DNA of 64,000 nucleotides. Source: Nguyenibacter vanlangensis (GTDB lineage: Bacteria; Pseudomonadota; Alphaproteobacteria; Acetobacterales; Acetobacteraceae). The stretch spans positions 1,746,001-1,810,000 of the forward strand of contig NZ_CP152276.1 in NCBI RefSeq assembly GCF_038719015.1. The letters run 5' to 3'. This document shows, one piece after another, positions 1 through 6,805 of the stretch. The position numbers were made by a program, and so were the translations under genes. The notes beneath the pieces are model-generated. The model saw only the letters and a program-made list of their open reading frames with translations, did no database searches and had not been told where the DNA came from. How positions within the stretch are numbered: position 1 is the stretch's first letter; every line of letters begins with the position of its first letter.

Positions 1-322
1 TGCCGACCTGGGTCGTCACGGCATGGAGGTAATCCGTCGGGTCGAGGCGCATCAGCACCTGCCCCTTTGAGACAGTCTGTCCGGTGTCGACCAGGCGTTC
101 GACGATCTTGCCGGACACGCGAAAGCCGAGATCGCTTTGGACGCGGGCCGCTACGACCCCCGTGTAGACATGCTCGGCAGTCGCTGCGGGTTCGATCCGC
201 ACCGTCTCCACGATACGGTCGGCCGTGCGCGGATCAGGATCGTCTTTGGGCTTGCAGGCCGACAGCCCGAAAACGGTGCAGATGCCGGCCGCTGCAAGAA
301 AGGATAGGCGTGTTCCAGCCAT
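1..322 (-). CDS. RND efflux periplasmic adaptor (membrane fusion lipoprotein), 5' part only
   Basis: The first 107 residues of a membrane fusion protein of the AcrA/MexA type; the gene runs off the left edge. The start ATG lies at 322-320. Residues 1-23 form a lipoprotein signal ending in the lipobox LSAC, so Cys23 would be lipidated. Next comes a beta-barrel/biotinyl-lipoyl entry segment with the family patterns YTGVV, DLGFRVSGKI and VSKGQVLMRLDPTDY. Such adaptors bridge an inner-membrane RND pump to an outer-membrane channel. The gene is read away from the TetR gene, and a GTGAC-N14-GTCAC operator lies 43 bp upstream of its start, so repression by that TetR is likely. The RND pump itself should lie further left. 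Family call is firm; substrate unknown. Confidence 0.88.
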   Translation of the reverse strand, partial: MAGTRLSFLAAAGICTVFGLSACKPKDDPDPRTADRIVETVRIEPAATAEHVYTGVVAARVQSDLGFRVSGKIVERLVDTGQTVSKGQVLMRLDPTDYLHAVTTQVG

Positions 323-364
323 GTTCGGGCTCCCAGCGGGTTTGGAAGCCCAAATTGTACACGA

Positions 365-388
365 GTGACCGTATTGTCAATTGGTCAC
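365..388. promoter_or_regulatory. TetR operator candidate, adaptor-side copy
   Basis: Inverted repeat GTGAC-N14-GTCAC (arms 365-369 and 384-388) between the TetR gene and the adaptor gene. The same arms with the same 14-bp spacing occur at 1077-1100 on the other side of the TetR gene. Matched arms and matched spacing at both promoters flanking a TetR gene make this a probable binding site for that repressor. Confidence 0.75.
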
Positions 389-406
389 ATAAACCTCGTA
401 CCAAAT

Positions 407-1015
407 TCACGGTGCTAGGCTTCTCAAGACGAGACTGGCCAGCGTCGCCGCATCATCGTCCAACGTGTCCATGTGCTGCTCGAGCAGAAGGGGGTGATAG
501 ATCGACTGCAGGACCAGCATGATGGCGTGACAGGTCTCGTCAACGGGCGTCTTGCGCTCGAACTCGCCGCCCTCGCGGCCTTCGCGGATCAGGTGCTCGA
601 CCATGCCGCGCAACGCATCGGCGAAACTCCGGGCAGACGCCCATTCCTCCTCCACCGCCGAATAGACGATGTCGTGCAGTTTACGCTCGTGCGAAAACAG
701 CGTGACCGTATTGCGCGCCAGAGCGAGGAAAACCCTGCGCATTCTGTCGGAAGCCGGCTTGTCGTCGTCGACGATCGCCTGGATATCCGCGCGCATCTTG
801 CCATGCTGGAGCGCGCAGATCGCCTCGCCGATCGCTTTCTTCGACTCGAAGAATTTATAGATATAGGCTTTCGACAGACCGATGGCGTCGGCCAGATCGG
901 CCATCGTGGTCTTCTTGTATCCATAATGCCCGAAATGCTCGATGGCCGCCGTCATGATCTGATCCCGGCGCTCGTGATCGACCGGGCCACGTTGTCCAGT
1001 GTGAGGCGCGCGCAT
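407..1015 (-). CDS. TetR/AcrR-family transcriptional repressor of the flanking efflux genes
   Basis: A 202-residue protein of normal TetR length. Residues 16-65 hold the TetR_N helix-turn-helix, with the pattern RDQIMTAAIEHFGHYGYKKT followed by MADLADAIGLSKAYIYKFF. The C-terminal two thirds is the variable all-helical ligand and dimer domain. It lies between an RND adaptor (same strand, downstream) and an outer-membrane efflux protein (divergent). Palindromes with identical arm spacing flank it on both sides, so it probably represses both units and, through the site at 1077-1100, itself. The inducer cannot be read from the sequence. Confidence 0.9.
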   Translation of the reverse strand: MRAPHTGQRGPVDHERRDQIMTAAIEHFGHYGYKKTTMADLADAIGLSKAYIYKFFESKKAIGEAICALQHGKMRADIQAIVDDDKPASDRMRRVFLALARNTVTLFSHERKLHDIVYSAVEEEWASARSFADALRGMVEHLIREGREGGEFERKTPVDETCHAIMLVLQSIYHPLLLEQHMDTLDDDAATLASLVLRSLAP

Positions 1016-1076
1016 CCTGTTTCCCCTGGCTGAATTTGACCTCTTAGATAAGACACGGGCGGTGAATTGACAACGA

Positions 1077-1100
1077 GTGACGGATATGTATATCAGTCAC
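1077..1100. promoter_or_regulatory. TetR operator candidate, divergent TetR/outer-membrane-channel promoter
   Basis: GTGAC-N14-GTCAC, part of a longer perfect palindrome with 8-bp arms CGAGTGAC (1074-1081) and GTCACTCG (1096-1103). It sits between the TetR start (1015) and the chosen start of the channel gene (1152). A GTG at 1077 could extend the channel gene but would place its first codons inside this operator, one reason for preferring the later start. Confidence 0.78.
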
Positions 1101-1151
1101 TCGACTACAGCAGGGCAACGCGTGTCCGAGGCTTATCGAAGGTCGAACGCC

Positions 1152-2639
1152 ATGAATTCCACACTTCCTGCAACAAGGCGGAACACGGCACCCCCGCGCC
1201 GCCGGGCAACGACCGGATTGCTGAAGCCGGCCATGACACTCTCCCTGGCCATGATGATGTCCGCCTGCGCGGTCGGCCCGGATTACAGGGCGCCGGATGC
1301 ACGTCTCCGTCCTTTCCACAGCGCAGCAGCCATCGACGCCCGGCACGTCACGGCGGCACCGTCGCTCGACACGTGGTGGGAGGGATTTCACGACCCCGAA
1401 CTGGTGCGCATCGAACAGCGTGTGCTGACCCAGAACCTGGACCTCGCGGCCGCCATAGCCCGCGTCCGCCAGGCGCGGGGCGCCGCGGAAGCAGCTACCG
1501 CACGCCTGTTGCCGACGCTGGATTTCGCCCCGCAGGCCTCCGCGAACCGGTTGTCCCAGGAGGGGCTGATCGGCCATGTCGTACGGACCGTCCCCGGTTT
1601 CCACCGTGACTATCGCACCTATGACGTCAGCGGCGTGGCAAGCTGGGAAATCGATCTGTTCGGCGGCCTCAGGCGCGGGCAGGAAGCCGCACGGGACGAG
1701 GAAGAGGCCGCGCAGGTGGAACGTGTGGGTGAGCGTATCACCGTGGCGGCCGACGCCGCCGACGCTTATTTCCAGATCCGGGGAGACCAAGCACGGCTCG
1801 CCGTCGCGGAAAGGCAGATTACCGTGGACACCCATCTGCTGGATCTGGTCCGCCAGCGACGCACACAGGGCATTTCGAACGAGCGGGAACTCGCCCAGGC
1901 GGAGGCTTTGCTGCAATCCGCGCGCCAGACCGTGCCGTTGATCCGCATCGCCCTCGAAGCTCAGACTAATCGTCTTGACGTGCTGATGGGCGCTCAGCCC
2001 GGCACCTACGCCGCCGAGTTGGGAACGCCGTCCGACATTCCAGCCATTCCGGCCATCGGCGCCAGCGACAAGCCCACGGACATGCTGCGTCGCCGACCGG
2101 ACATTCTGGCTGCGGAGCGCCGTCTGGCGGCATCGAACGCACGGATCGGCGAGGCGCTGGGCGATTACTATCCCAAATTGTCACTCACCGGAATTCTGGG
2201 CTTTCAAAGTCTCAGTCCCAACAGGCTTTTCACAGCACCCGGTTTCCAGGCGACGGGGTCCGGAGCAATTCGCTGGCGGATCTTCGATTTCGGCAAGATC
2301 GACGCCGAGGTGCAGCAGGCCCGTGGCGCCAATGCCGAGGCCCTGGCGCGTTACCGGCTGACGGTCCTGCATGCGGCCGAAGATGTAGAAAATGCTTTCA
2401 CGACCCTGGTACAGACGGAGCAGCGCACAGGCGACTTGCAGACTGAAGTCGCCTCGCTGACGCGCGCGCGCGATCTGTCCCAGCAATCTTTCCAGGCGGG
2501 CGTCATTCCTTTGACGGACGTGCTCGACGCAGATCGGCAGCTTCTGGACTCGCAGGACCAACTTGCCCTAAACCGGGCAAACGCGGCACGCGCAGCCGTA
2601 AGTTCATTCAGAGCGTTGGGCGGAGGCTGGCCCACCTGA
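1152..2639 (+). CDS. Outer-membrane efflux lipoprotein, NodT family
   Basis: A 495-residue TolC-type channel of the NodT family. A basic N-terminus and hydrophobic stretch end in the lipobox MSACAVGPDY, the usual NodT acylation site. Two OEP repeats follow, with family patterns near the start (DTWWEGFHDPEL), middle (ASWEIDLFGGLRRGQEAA) and end (RRPDILAAERRLAASNARIG). It would trimerise in the outer membrane as the exit duct for the RND pump whose adaptor lies at the left edge. I chose ATG 1152 because GAAGG (1138-1142) is a good ribosome binding site and because the upstream GTG lies inside the operator. Probably repressed by the adjacent TetR. Confidence 0.9.
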   Translation: MNSTLPATRRNTAPPRRRATTGLLKPAMTLSLAMMMSACAVGPDYRAPDARLRPFHSAAAIDARHVTAAPSLDTWWEGFHDPELVRIEQRVLTQNLDLAAAIARVRQARGAAEAATARLLPTLDFAPQASANRLSQEGLIGHVVRTVPGFHRDYRTYDVSGVASWEIDLFGGLRRGQEAARDEEEAAQVERVGERITVAADAADAYFQIRGDQARLAVAERQITVDTHLLDLVRQRRTQGISNERELAQAEALLQSARQTVPLIRIALEAQTNRLDVLMGAQPGTYAAELGTPSDIPAIPAIGASDKPTDMLRRRPDILAAERRLAASNARIGEALGDYYPKLSLTGILGFQSLSPNRLFTAPGFQATGSGAIRWRIFDFGKIDAEVQQARGANAEALARYRLTVLHAAEDVENAFTTLVQTEQRTGDLQTEVASLTRARDLSQQSFQAGVIPLTDVLDADRQLLDSQDQLALNRANAARAAVSSFRALGGGWPT

Positions 2640-2724
2640 CGGAGTTGATCCGGCAGACGTGGCAGAAGATAGACTCTTTGCTCTTTTGCATGATGATCGT
2701 CCTGCTTGCACACGCGCTCGCGTC

Positions 2725-2920
2725 ATGCGAAGCGCAGATCTTGAATATTTCAAGCTTGCCGTGGAGGCCGGCAGTCTGGCAAGGGCAGCCATGATTCGTG
2801 GCATGAGACTTTCTACCTTCGCCCGTGCCATCGACAGGCTCGAAGATGAGTTGGCGTCACCTCGCGGAGCGAAACCACACCGGCATTCGTTTGACGGCAG
2901 CCGGGAACGTGACAATTTAG
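2725..2920 (+). pseudogene. Broken LysR-family regulator (N-terminal HTH remnant)
   Basis: From ATG 2725 the frame encodes a LysR-type winged-helix N-terminus (ADLEYFKLAVEAGSLARAA, then TFARAIDRLEDEL). Near 2852 the homology jumps to the +1-shifted frame, which reads ERNHTGIRLTAAGN, the next conserved LysR segment, and soon stops at 2918-2920. The effector domain is missing. Indels plus truncation make this a dead gene. It sits just beyond the efflux channel gene, at the edge of a zone of gene fragments and insertion sequences. Confidence 0.75.
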
Positions 2921-3038
2921 AGAGTTTCTTTTTTTCTTGATGGTCTCAATGAGGTCAAAACCTTGGGCAGGACACTTGGGGCGGACCGCCGGGGAGTTGT
3001 TCGGATCGACAGCCTGCCACCTCCAGCCGACGGGAGGT

Positions 3039-3269
3039 TCAAGCTTGCATTATCCGTTTAGAAAAGAAAATATTCTCTTCCCAGACATTGTTCGTGTCCG
3101 CGATTAAGACGAAGTCCATCAACCCCCGTTCGGCAACCTGCGCGATATGCGTCAGGTTTTCGGTGCTGACGCTGGCCTGGGGATGTGCTTCGCGGGATGG
3201 CACCAGGCGCCGATATGGCGCCCCGACGGTTTGAAGAACAACCCCTTCTTCATTTTTTCGTGCATTCAT
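3039..3269 (-). pseudogene. N-terminal fragment of an LLM-class (NtaA/SnaA-type) flavin monooxygenase
   Basis: A 76-codon frame whose first 60 residues match the start of NtaA/SnaA/DszA-type luciferase-like monooxygenases: GAPYRRL, AHPQASVS, then HIAQVAERGLMDFVLIADT, the first beta strand and helix of the barrel. Real family members are about 430-460 residues. After residue 60 the similarity ends and an unrelated AT-rich tail closes the frame. The rest of the gene is absent. It is probably a remnant left by deletion, divergent from the LysR remnant beside it. Confidence 0.6.
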
Positions 3270-3685
3270 GGACCCGATTCACCCTTCGGAAAACAGGACG
3301 ATATTTGAAAACGGACAGCAGATAGTGTGATACGCCATGTTTTACACAACCCTGTTTCGCAAAGGCGTCCCGTTTTCCATATGGGTTATATTGTCGAGCA
3401 GGATGCTACGACGTTGCGCGCATAGAACTGGCTATCACCCGCATGAAATTCGACCGCCCGTGGTCCTCATGAGGGGACCACTTCAGGGCTATGGAGGCCC
3501 GGCCAGCGATCCCGCCAAAGCGCCGGGACGCCGCCGTTTCCTGCCCGCAAATGAGCTTATCGCAACCGCCATCTGGTGGAAAATCTTGGGGTTCGCCTGA
3601 AGGAATGGTGTGCCGTCACAACCCGATATGAAAAGACCGCCGCCTCATTTAGCCGCAGATTGGATCAAGGTCTAACGGGCCCTAA
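3270..3685. other. Intergenic stretch without a supported gene
   Basis: About 415 bp between the flavoenzyme fragment and the IS5-type element. One 87-codon open frame (3337-3600, plus strand) has no recognisable domain and low-complexity composition, so I do not call it. The last three bases (TAA, 3683-3685) are the target duplication of the IS5-type element. Confidence 0.5.
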
Positions 3686-4617
3686 GTGTCCGTCCAAGAT
3701 CATCTTGAATTATTGGAATCATTTGTGATTCCATGTCGGCAGCCCCGATTTGGAGAGGCCGCCCGATGTGGACGATTGAAAATCGCGTCCGGTATGACCG
3801 CAGTAAACTCCGCTATCCCAGCGACCTGACTGACGAGGAATGGTCGCTGATCGAGACGATGATCCCCCACGCCAAGCGGGGCGGCAACAAGCGGACCGTG
3901 AACGTGCGCGAGGTCATGAACGGTCTGATGTATATTCTGAGCACCGGGTGCCAGTGGCGCGCGATCCCGAAAGATCTGCCGCCACGCAGCACGGTGAACT
4001 ATTATTTCTGCCGTTGGCAATATGAGGGTACGCTCGAGCGGTTGCACCATGCCCTTTACGTGCTCTGCCGCGAACAGGTGCATCGCGACGCCAGCCCCAC
4101 AGCAGCCATTATTGACAGCCAGAGCGTCAAAAGTGCCGAAAAAGGGGGGGCGGATCGACCCGTCCGGCTTCGACAGTGGCAAGAAGATCAAGGGCAAGAA
4201 GCGGCATATCCTCGTCGATACACAGGGACTTCTGATGGCCGCCATCGTGCATGCGGCTGATATCCAGGACCGCGACGGCGGCGTCATGCTGATGGCAACA
4301 TTGTTCGGACTGTATCCATTCCTTCTGAAACTCTACGCCGACGCTGGCTATCAGGGGCCGAAGTTCCAGCAAGGACTGGCCCAGGCCTGTCGCACTGTGA
4401 ACGTCGAGATCGTGCGACGATGCGATGTCCGAAAGTTCGTGGTGCTGCCCAAGCGCTGGATTGTGGAACGCACCATCGCCTGGTTGAACCGCTGCCGACG
4501 CCTGAGCAAGGATTGGGAGAGCCTCAACCAGAACACACTCGCTTTCCTTCAATGGGCATCAGTCCGGATGATGCTCAGAAGACTCTGTAATCATAAAGCA
4601 TGATCTTGGACGGACTC
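3686..4617 (+). mobile_element. IS5-family insertion sequence (IS427/IS1031-like), complete
   Basis: A 932-bp element. Its ends are 18-bp inverted repeats with one mismatch: left 3686-3703, right 4600-4617, sharing the core GTCCGTCCAAGATCAT. It is flanked by a TAA direct repeat (3683-3685 and 4618-4620), in keeping with the short TNA duplications of the IS427/IS1031 branch of IS5. It carries one transposase gene split over two frames. Its right target duplication abuts the duplication of the following IS1595-type element. Confidence 0.9.
3766..4603 (+). CDS. IS5-type DDE transposase in two overlapping frames
   Basis: The first frame begins at ATG 3766 with the IS5 start pattern (YPSDLTDEEWSLIETMIP) and carries the first catalytic Asp in IIDSQSVKSAEKGG. 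The second frame resumes the family sequence (RIDPSGFDSGKKIKGKKRHI) and carries the second Asp (LYADAGYQG) and the Glu region (WIVERTIAWLNRCRRLSKDW). The switch falls in an A/G homopolymer run at 4139-4150 ending in seven Gs. It needs a +1 (or -2) slip, which suggests the frameshifting or transcript slippage seen in this IS group, although a decay mutation would look the same. The full product would be about 279 residues. Confidence 0.85.
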
Positions 4618-4627
4618 TAAATATTTT

Positions 4628-5657
4628 CCTGATTACGCACTATTTTCAGCCAGGGATTTATGGTACAAAGCGAGAACATTTGTTGTTTTCGAGAGGCTTG
4701 ATCGATGGCTCGCAACAAGGTCCAGTTTCAGAAAGGGCTAAGCGAAGCCCAATTTGACGAACTTTACGGAAGCGAAGAGAAGTGCCGAGCGGTGATCTTT
4801 GGCTGGCGTTGGCCATCTGGTTTTGAATGCCCGGCCTGCGGCGGGCGTGAGCACAGCGTCATTCAGAGCCGTGGGCAGTATCAATGCAGCGCCTGTCGGA
4901 AGCAGACGTCGCTGATCGCCGGAACGATCTTCGCGGCAACCAAGGTGCCGTTACGGACCTGGTTTCGTGCCCTGTACCATCTGACCCAGAGCAAAGGCGG
5001 CATCTCCAGCATCGAACTGGGGCGCAGGCTCGGCGTGACGCAGACCACGGCCTGGAAGATCAAGCATAAACTCGCGCAGGTAATGATGGAGCGCGAGGCC
5101 GGCAAGCGACTGAAGGGACGGATCGAACTGGACGACGCCTATCTCGGCGGAGAACGCGGCGGCGGCAAGCGCGGGCGAGGATCAGCGGGCAAGACGCCGA
5201 TCGTGGCCGCTGTTGAAACCACACCGCAAGGCAAGCCAATCCGCCTGAAACTCCGCCGGGTGGCCGGGTTCAGTAGGGCCGAGATCGCAAAGATGGCAAA
5301 AAACAGCTTCGACCCCGCCAGCAGCGTGGTCAGTGACGGTCTACGCTGTTTCGCCGCCGTCACCGAAGCAGGGTGCGTCCATCATCCCATCCTGACCGGT
5401 TCGGGACCAAAGGCAGGCCGCAACCCTGCTTTCAAATGGGTCAATACCGCTCTCGCCAACATCAAGAATGCCATGACCGGTACTTACCGTGCTATCCGTG
5501 ACAAGCATGCGCCGCGCTATCTCGCCGAGTTCGTTTATCGCTTCAATCGCCGCTTCGACCTCGCCTCCATGATCCCTCGCCTCGGATACGCCGCCGTCAG
5601 AACCCCGCCCATGCCCTATCGCCTGCTCAAATTGGCTGAAATTAGTGCGTAATCAGG
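4628..5657 (+). mobile_element. IS1595-family insertion sequence, complete, with 8-bp target duplication
   Basis: A 1030-bp element with 24-bp terminal inverted repeats differing at one position (left 4628-4651, right 5634-5657), beginning CCTGATTACGCACTA. It is bounded by a perfect 8-bp direct repeat AATATTTT (4620-4627 and 5658-5665), the duplication length typical of IS1595. Intact ends, target duplication and transposase suggest it is recent and possibly active. It inserted one base inside the right target repeat of the neighbouring IS5-type element. Confidence 0.93.
4705..5652 (+). CDS. IS1595-family transposase
   Basis: A 315-residue, apparently intact transposase. The N-terminus carries a zinc-ribbon of two CxxC pairs (CPACGGREH and CSACRKQ), typical of IS1595. 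The ISXO2-like DDE domain follows, with the first Asp in RIELDDAYLGGERGGGKRG, the second near SSVVSDGLRCF, and the HHPILTGSGPKAG and FKWVNTALANIKNA segments. The C-terminus (YLAEFVYRFNRRFDL) is also family-typical. The stop codon overlaps the right inverted repeat, as expected in a compact IS. Confidence 0.93.
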   Translation: MARNKVQFQKGLSEAQFDELYGSEEKCRAVIFGWRWPSGFECPACGGREHSVIQSRGQYQCSACRKQTSLIAGTIFAATKVPLRTWFRALYHLTQSKGGISSIELGRRLGVTQTTAWKIKHKLAQVMMEREAGKRLKGRIELDDAYLGGERGGGKRGRGSAGKTPIVAAVETTPQGKPIRLKLRRVAGFSRAEIAKMAKNSFDPASSVVSDGLRCFAAVTEAGCVHHPILTGSGPKAGRNPAFKWVNTALANIKNAMTGTYRAIRDKHAPRYLAEFVYRFNRRFDLASMIPRLGYAAVRTPPMPYRLLKLAEISA

Positions 5658-5665
5658 AATATTTT

Positions 5666-6006
5666 TCATCTCATCCATATCGGTGGTTTTGAAAGCATGC
5701 TCCACGACCCGAACACCAGCACTCATGTCGCGAGCGTTTCCGGCAGTCATGACGCGTGCCGCCTGGAAAGCCCTTGGCGGTGTAATTCATTTGGCGTGCC
5801 CTCAGGGACAGCCTCGTGACGAAGACAGCACAATCGGTCAAAGCACCATCACATTAAACAATCCATGTGGCAGAGACTCTTTTACATTTTTGTTTTTAGA
5901 AGCTGTCGCTTCATCAACGGCGCAGTGGCGACGGGTGGGTTTTTCTCTGCTTATGCCATTGCGTATGGCGCTATGTCAGAATGACAATAATTATAGAAGG
6001 GACAGC
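5666..6006. other. Leader region upstream of the YcaC-type hydrolase; no gene supported
   Basis: About 340 bp between the IS1595-type element and the hydrolase start. The hydrolase frame is open upstream to 5683, but that part has no homology signal. A good ribosome binding site (AAGGGA, 5997-6002) precedes ATG 6007. The AT-rich run just before it (TAATTATAG) could be a -10 region. Confidence 0.45.
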
Positions 6007-6666
6007 ATGAACACCATCGCGACACATGATGGGCCGGCGATTGGCGGCACTCCTCTTCTTGACGCCAGCGATTGCGCGCTGGTTCTGGTCGACGAGCAGG
6101 CAGGCCTTGCCTTTGCCACCGGATCGGCCGATCGCCAAGTCCTGCGCAGCAACGCAATCGCGCTTGCCCGTACCGCGACAACCTTCGGTGTGCCGGTGGT
6201 CGTCAGCACCTCCGCATCGAAGGTTTATAGCGGCCCGCTGATGCCGCCGCTCCGCGCCGTCCTGCCCGACGTAACACCGATCGAACGACGCAGCATGAAT
6301 CTGTGGGAGGACGGAGCAGCGAAGGCCGCGGTGATCGCAACAGGTCGCAAGATACTGGTGGTTGCCGGACTATTGACGGAGGCCTGCGTCAGCTTCCCCG
6401 TGCTATCAGCCCTTGCCGAAGGCTACAAAGTCCATGTCGTTGCCGATGTCTGCGGTGGCCTCACCGCGGCGAGCCATGACGCTGCCCTTCGGCGAATGGA
6501 GCAGGCCGGGGCGGTGATGACGTCTTGGCTTCAACTGCTGCTGGAGTTCCAGCGTGACTGGACACGCCATGAAACCTATGAAGCCGCGCGATCAATCGTT
6601 GTCGATCATGGCGGGGGCTATGGCATCGGTCTGGACTATGCCCGTGACATGATCAAGCCCGCATAA
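6007..6666 (+). CDS. Isochorismatase-like (YcaC-type) cysteine hydrolase
   Basis: A 219-residue cysteine-hydrolase-fold protein. The family triad is visible: Asp in ALVLVDEQAG, a Lys in the SASKVYSGP segment, and the nucleophile Cys in VVAGLLTEACVSFPVLSA. The C-terminal part (WLQLLLEFQRDWTRHETYEA, then GGGYGIGLDYARDM) is the extension typical of YcaC-type members. These are cytoplasmic hydrolases, mostly of unknown substrate. The start was chosen by its ribosome binding site, not by the longer open frame. A paralogue with the same layout lies at 20376-21029. It is followed after 4 bp by a micro-ORF and then a drug-exporter gene, probably one transcript. Confidence 0.88.
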   Translation: MNTIATHDGPAIGGTPLLDASDCALVLVDEQAGLAFATGSADRQVLRSNAIALARTATTFGVPVVVSTSASKVYSGPLMPPLRAVLPDVTPIERRSMNLWEDGAAKAAVIATGRKILVVAGLLTEACVSFPVLSALAEGYKVHVVADVCGGLTAASHDAALRRMEQAGAVMTSWLQLLLEFQRDWTRHETYEAARSIVVDHGGGYGIGLDYARDMIKPA

Positions 6667-6670
6667 TTCG

Positions 6671-6805
6671 ATGGTAGGCGATCTCCGCGACATCGAGCAC
6701 CGTTTTCCTGTCCGTTGGGATCGCGGCAGCCTGTTGCTCGCTTCCCTGCCCTCCACCTGCCATGCCTTTCTTGACGAACTCACCGCCGACGGGTGGAGCG
6801 CATGA
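6671..6805 (+). CDS. 44-residue micro-ORF translationally coupled to the MFS exporter
   Basis: A short frame starting ATG 6671, four bases after the hydrolase stop. It ends in TGA at 6803-6805, which overlaps the ATG of the exporter as ATGA. The product is 44 residues with no signal peptide or membrane segment: a charged start (DLRDIEHRFPVRWDRG), then a mildly hydrophobic middle and a short acidic end (DELTADGWSA). I do not recognise a family. The exact fit between two genes with stop-start overlap suggests real translation, perhaps as a coupling leader, but a decayed gene end is possible. Confidence 0.45.
   Translation: MVGDLRDIEHRFPVRWDRGSLLLASLPSTCHAFLDELTADGWSA

Noticed and set aside
3337..3600. 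87-codon open frame upstream of the IS5-type element
   Set aside because: No domain, no ribosome binding site, low-complexity Arg/Pro/Gly composition typical of GC-rich chance frames.
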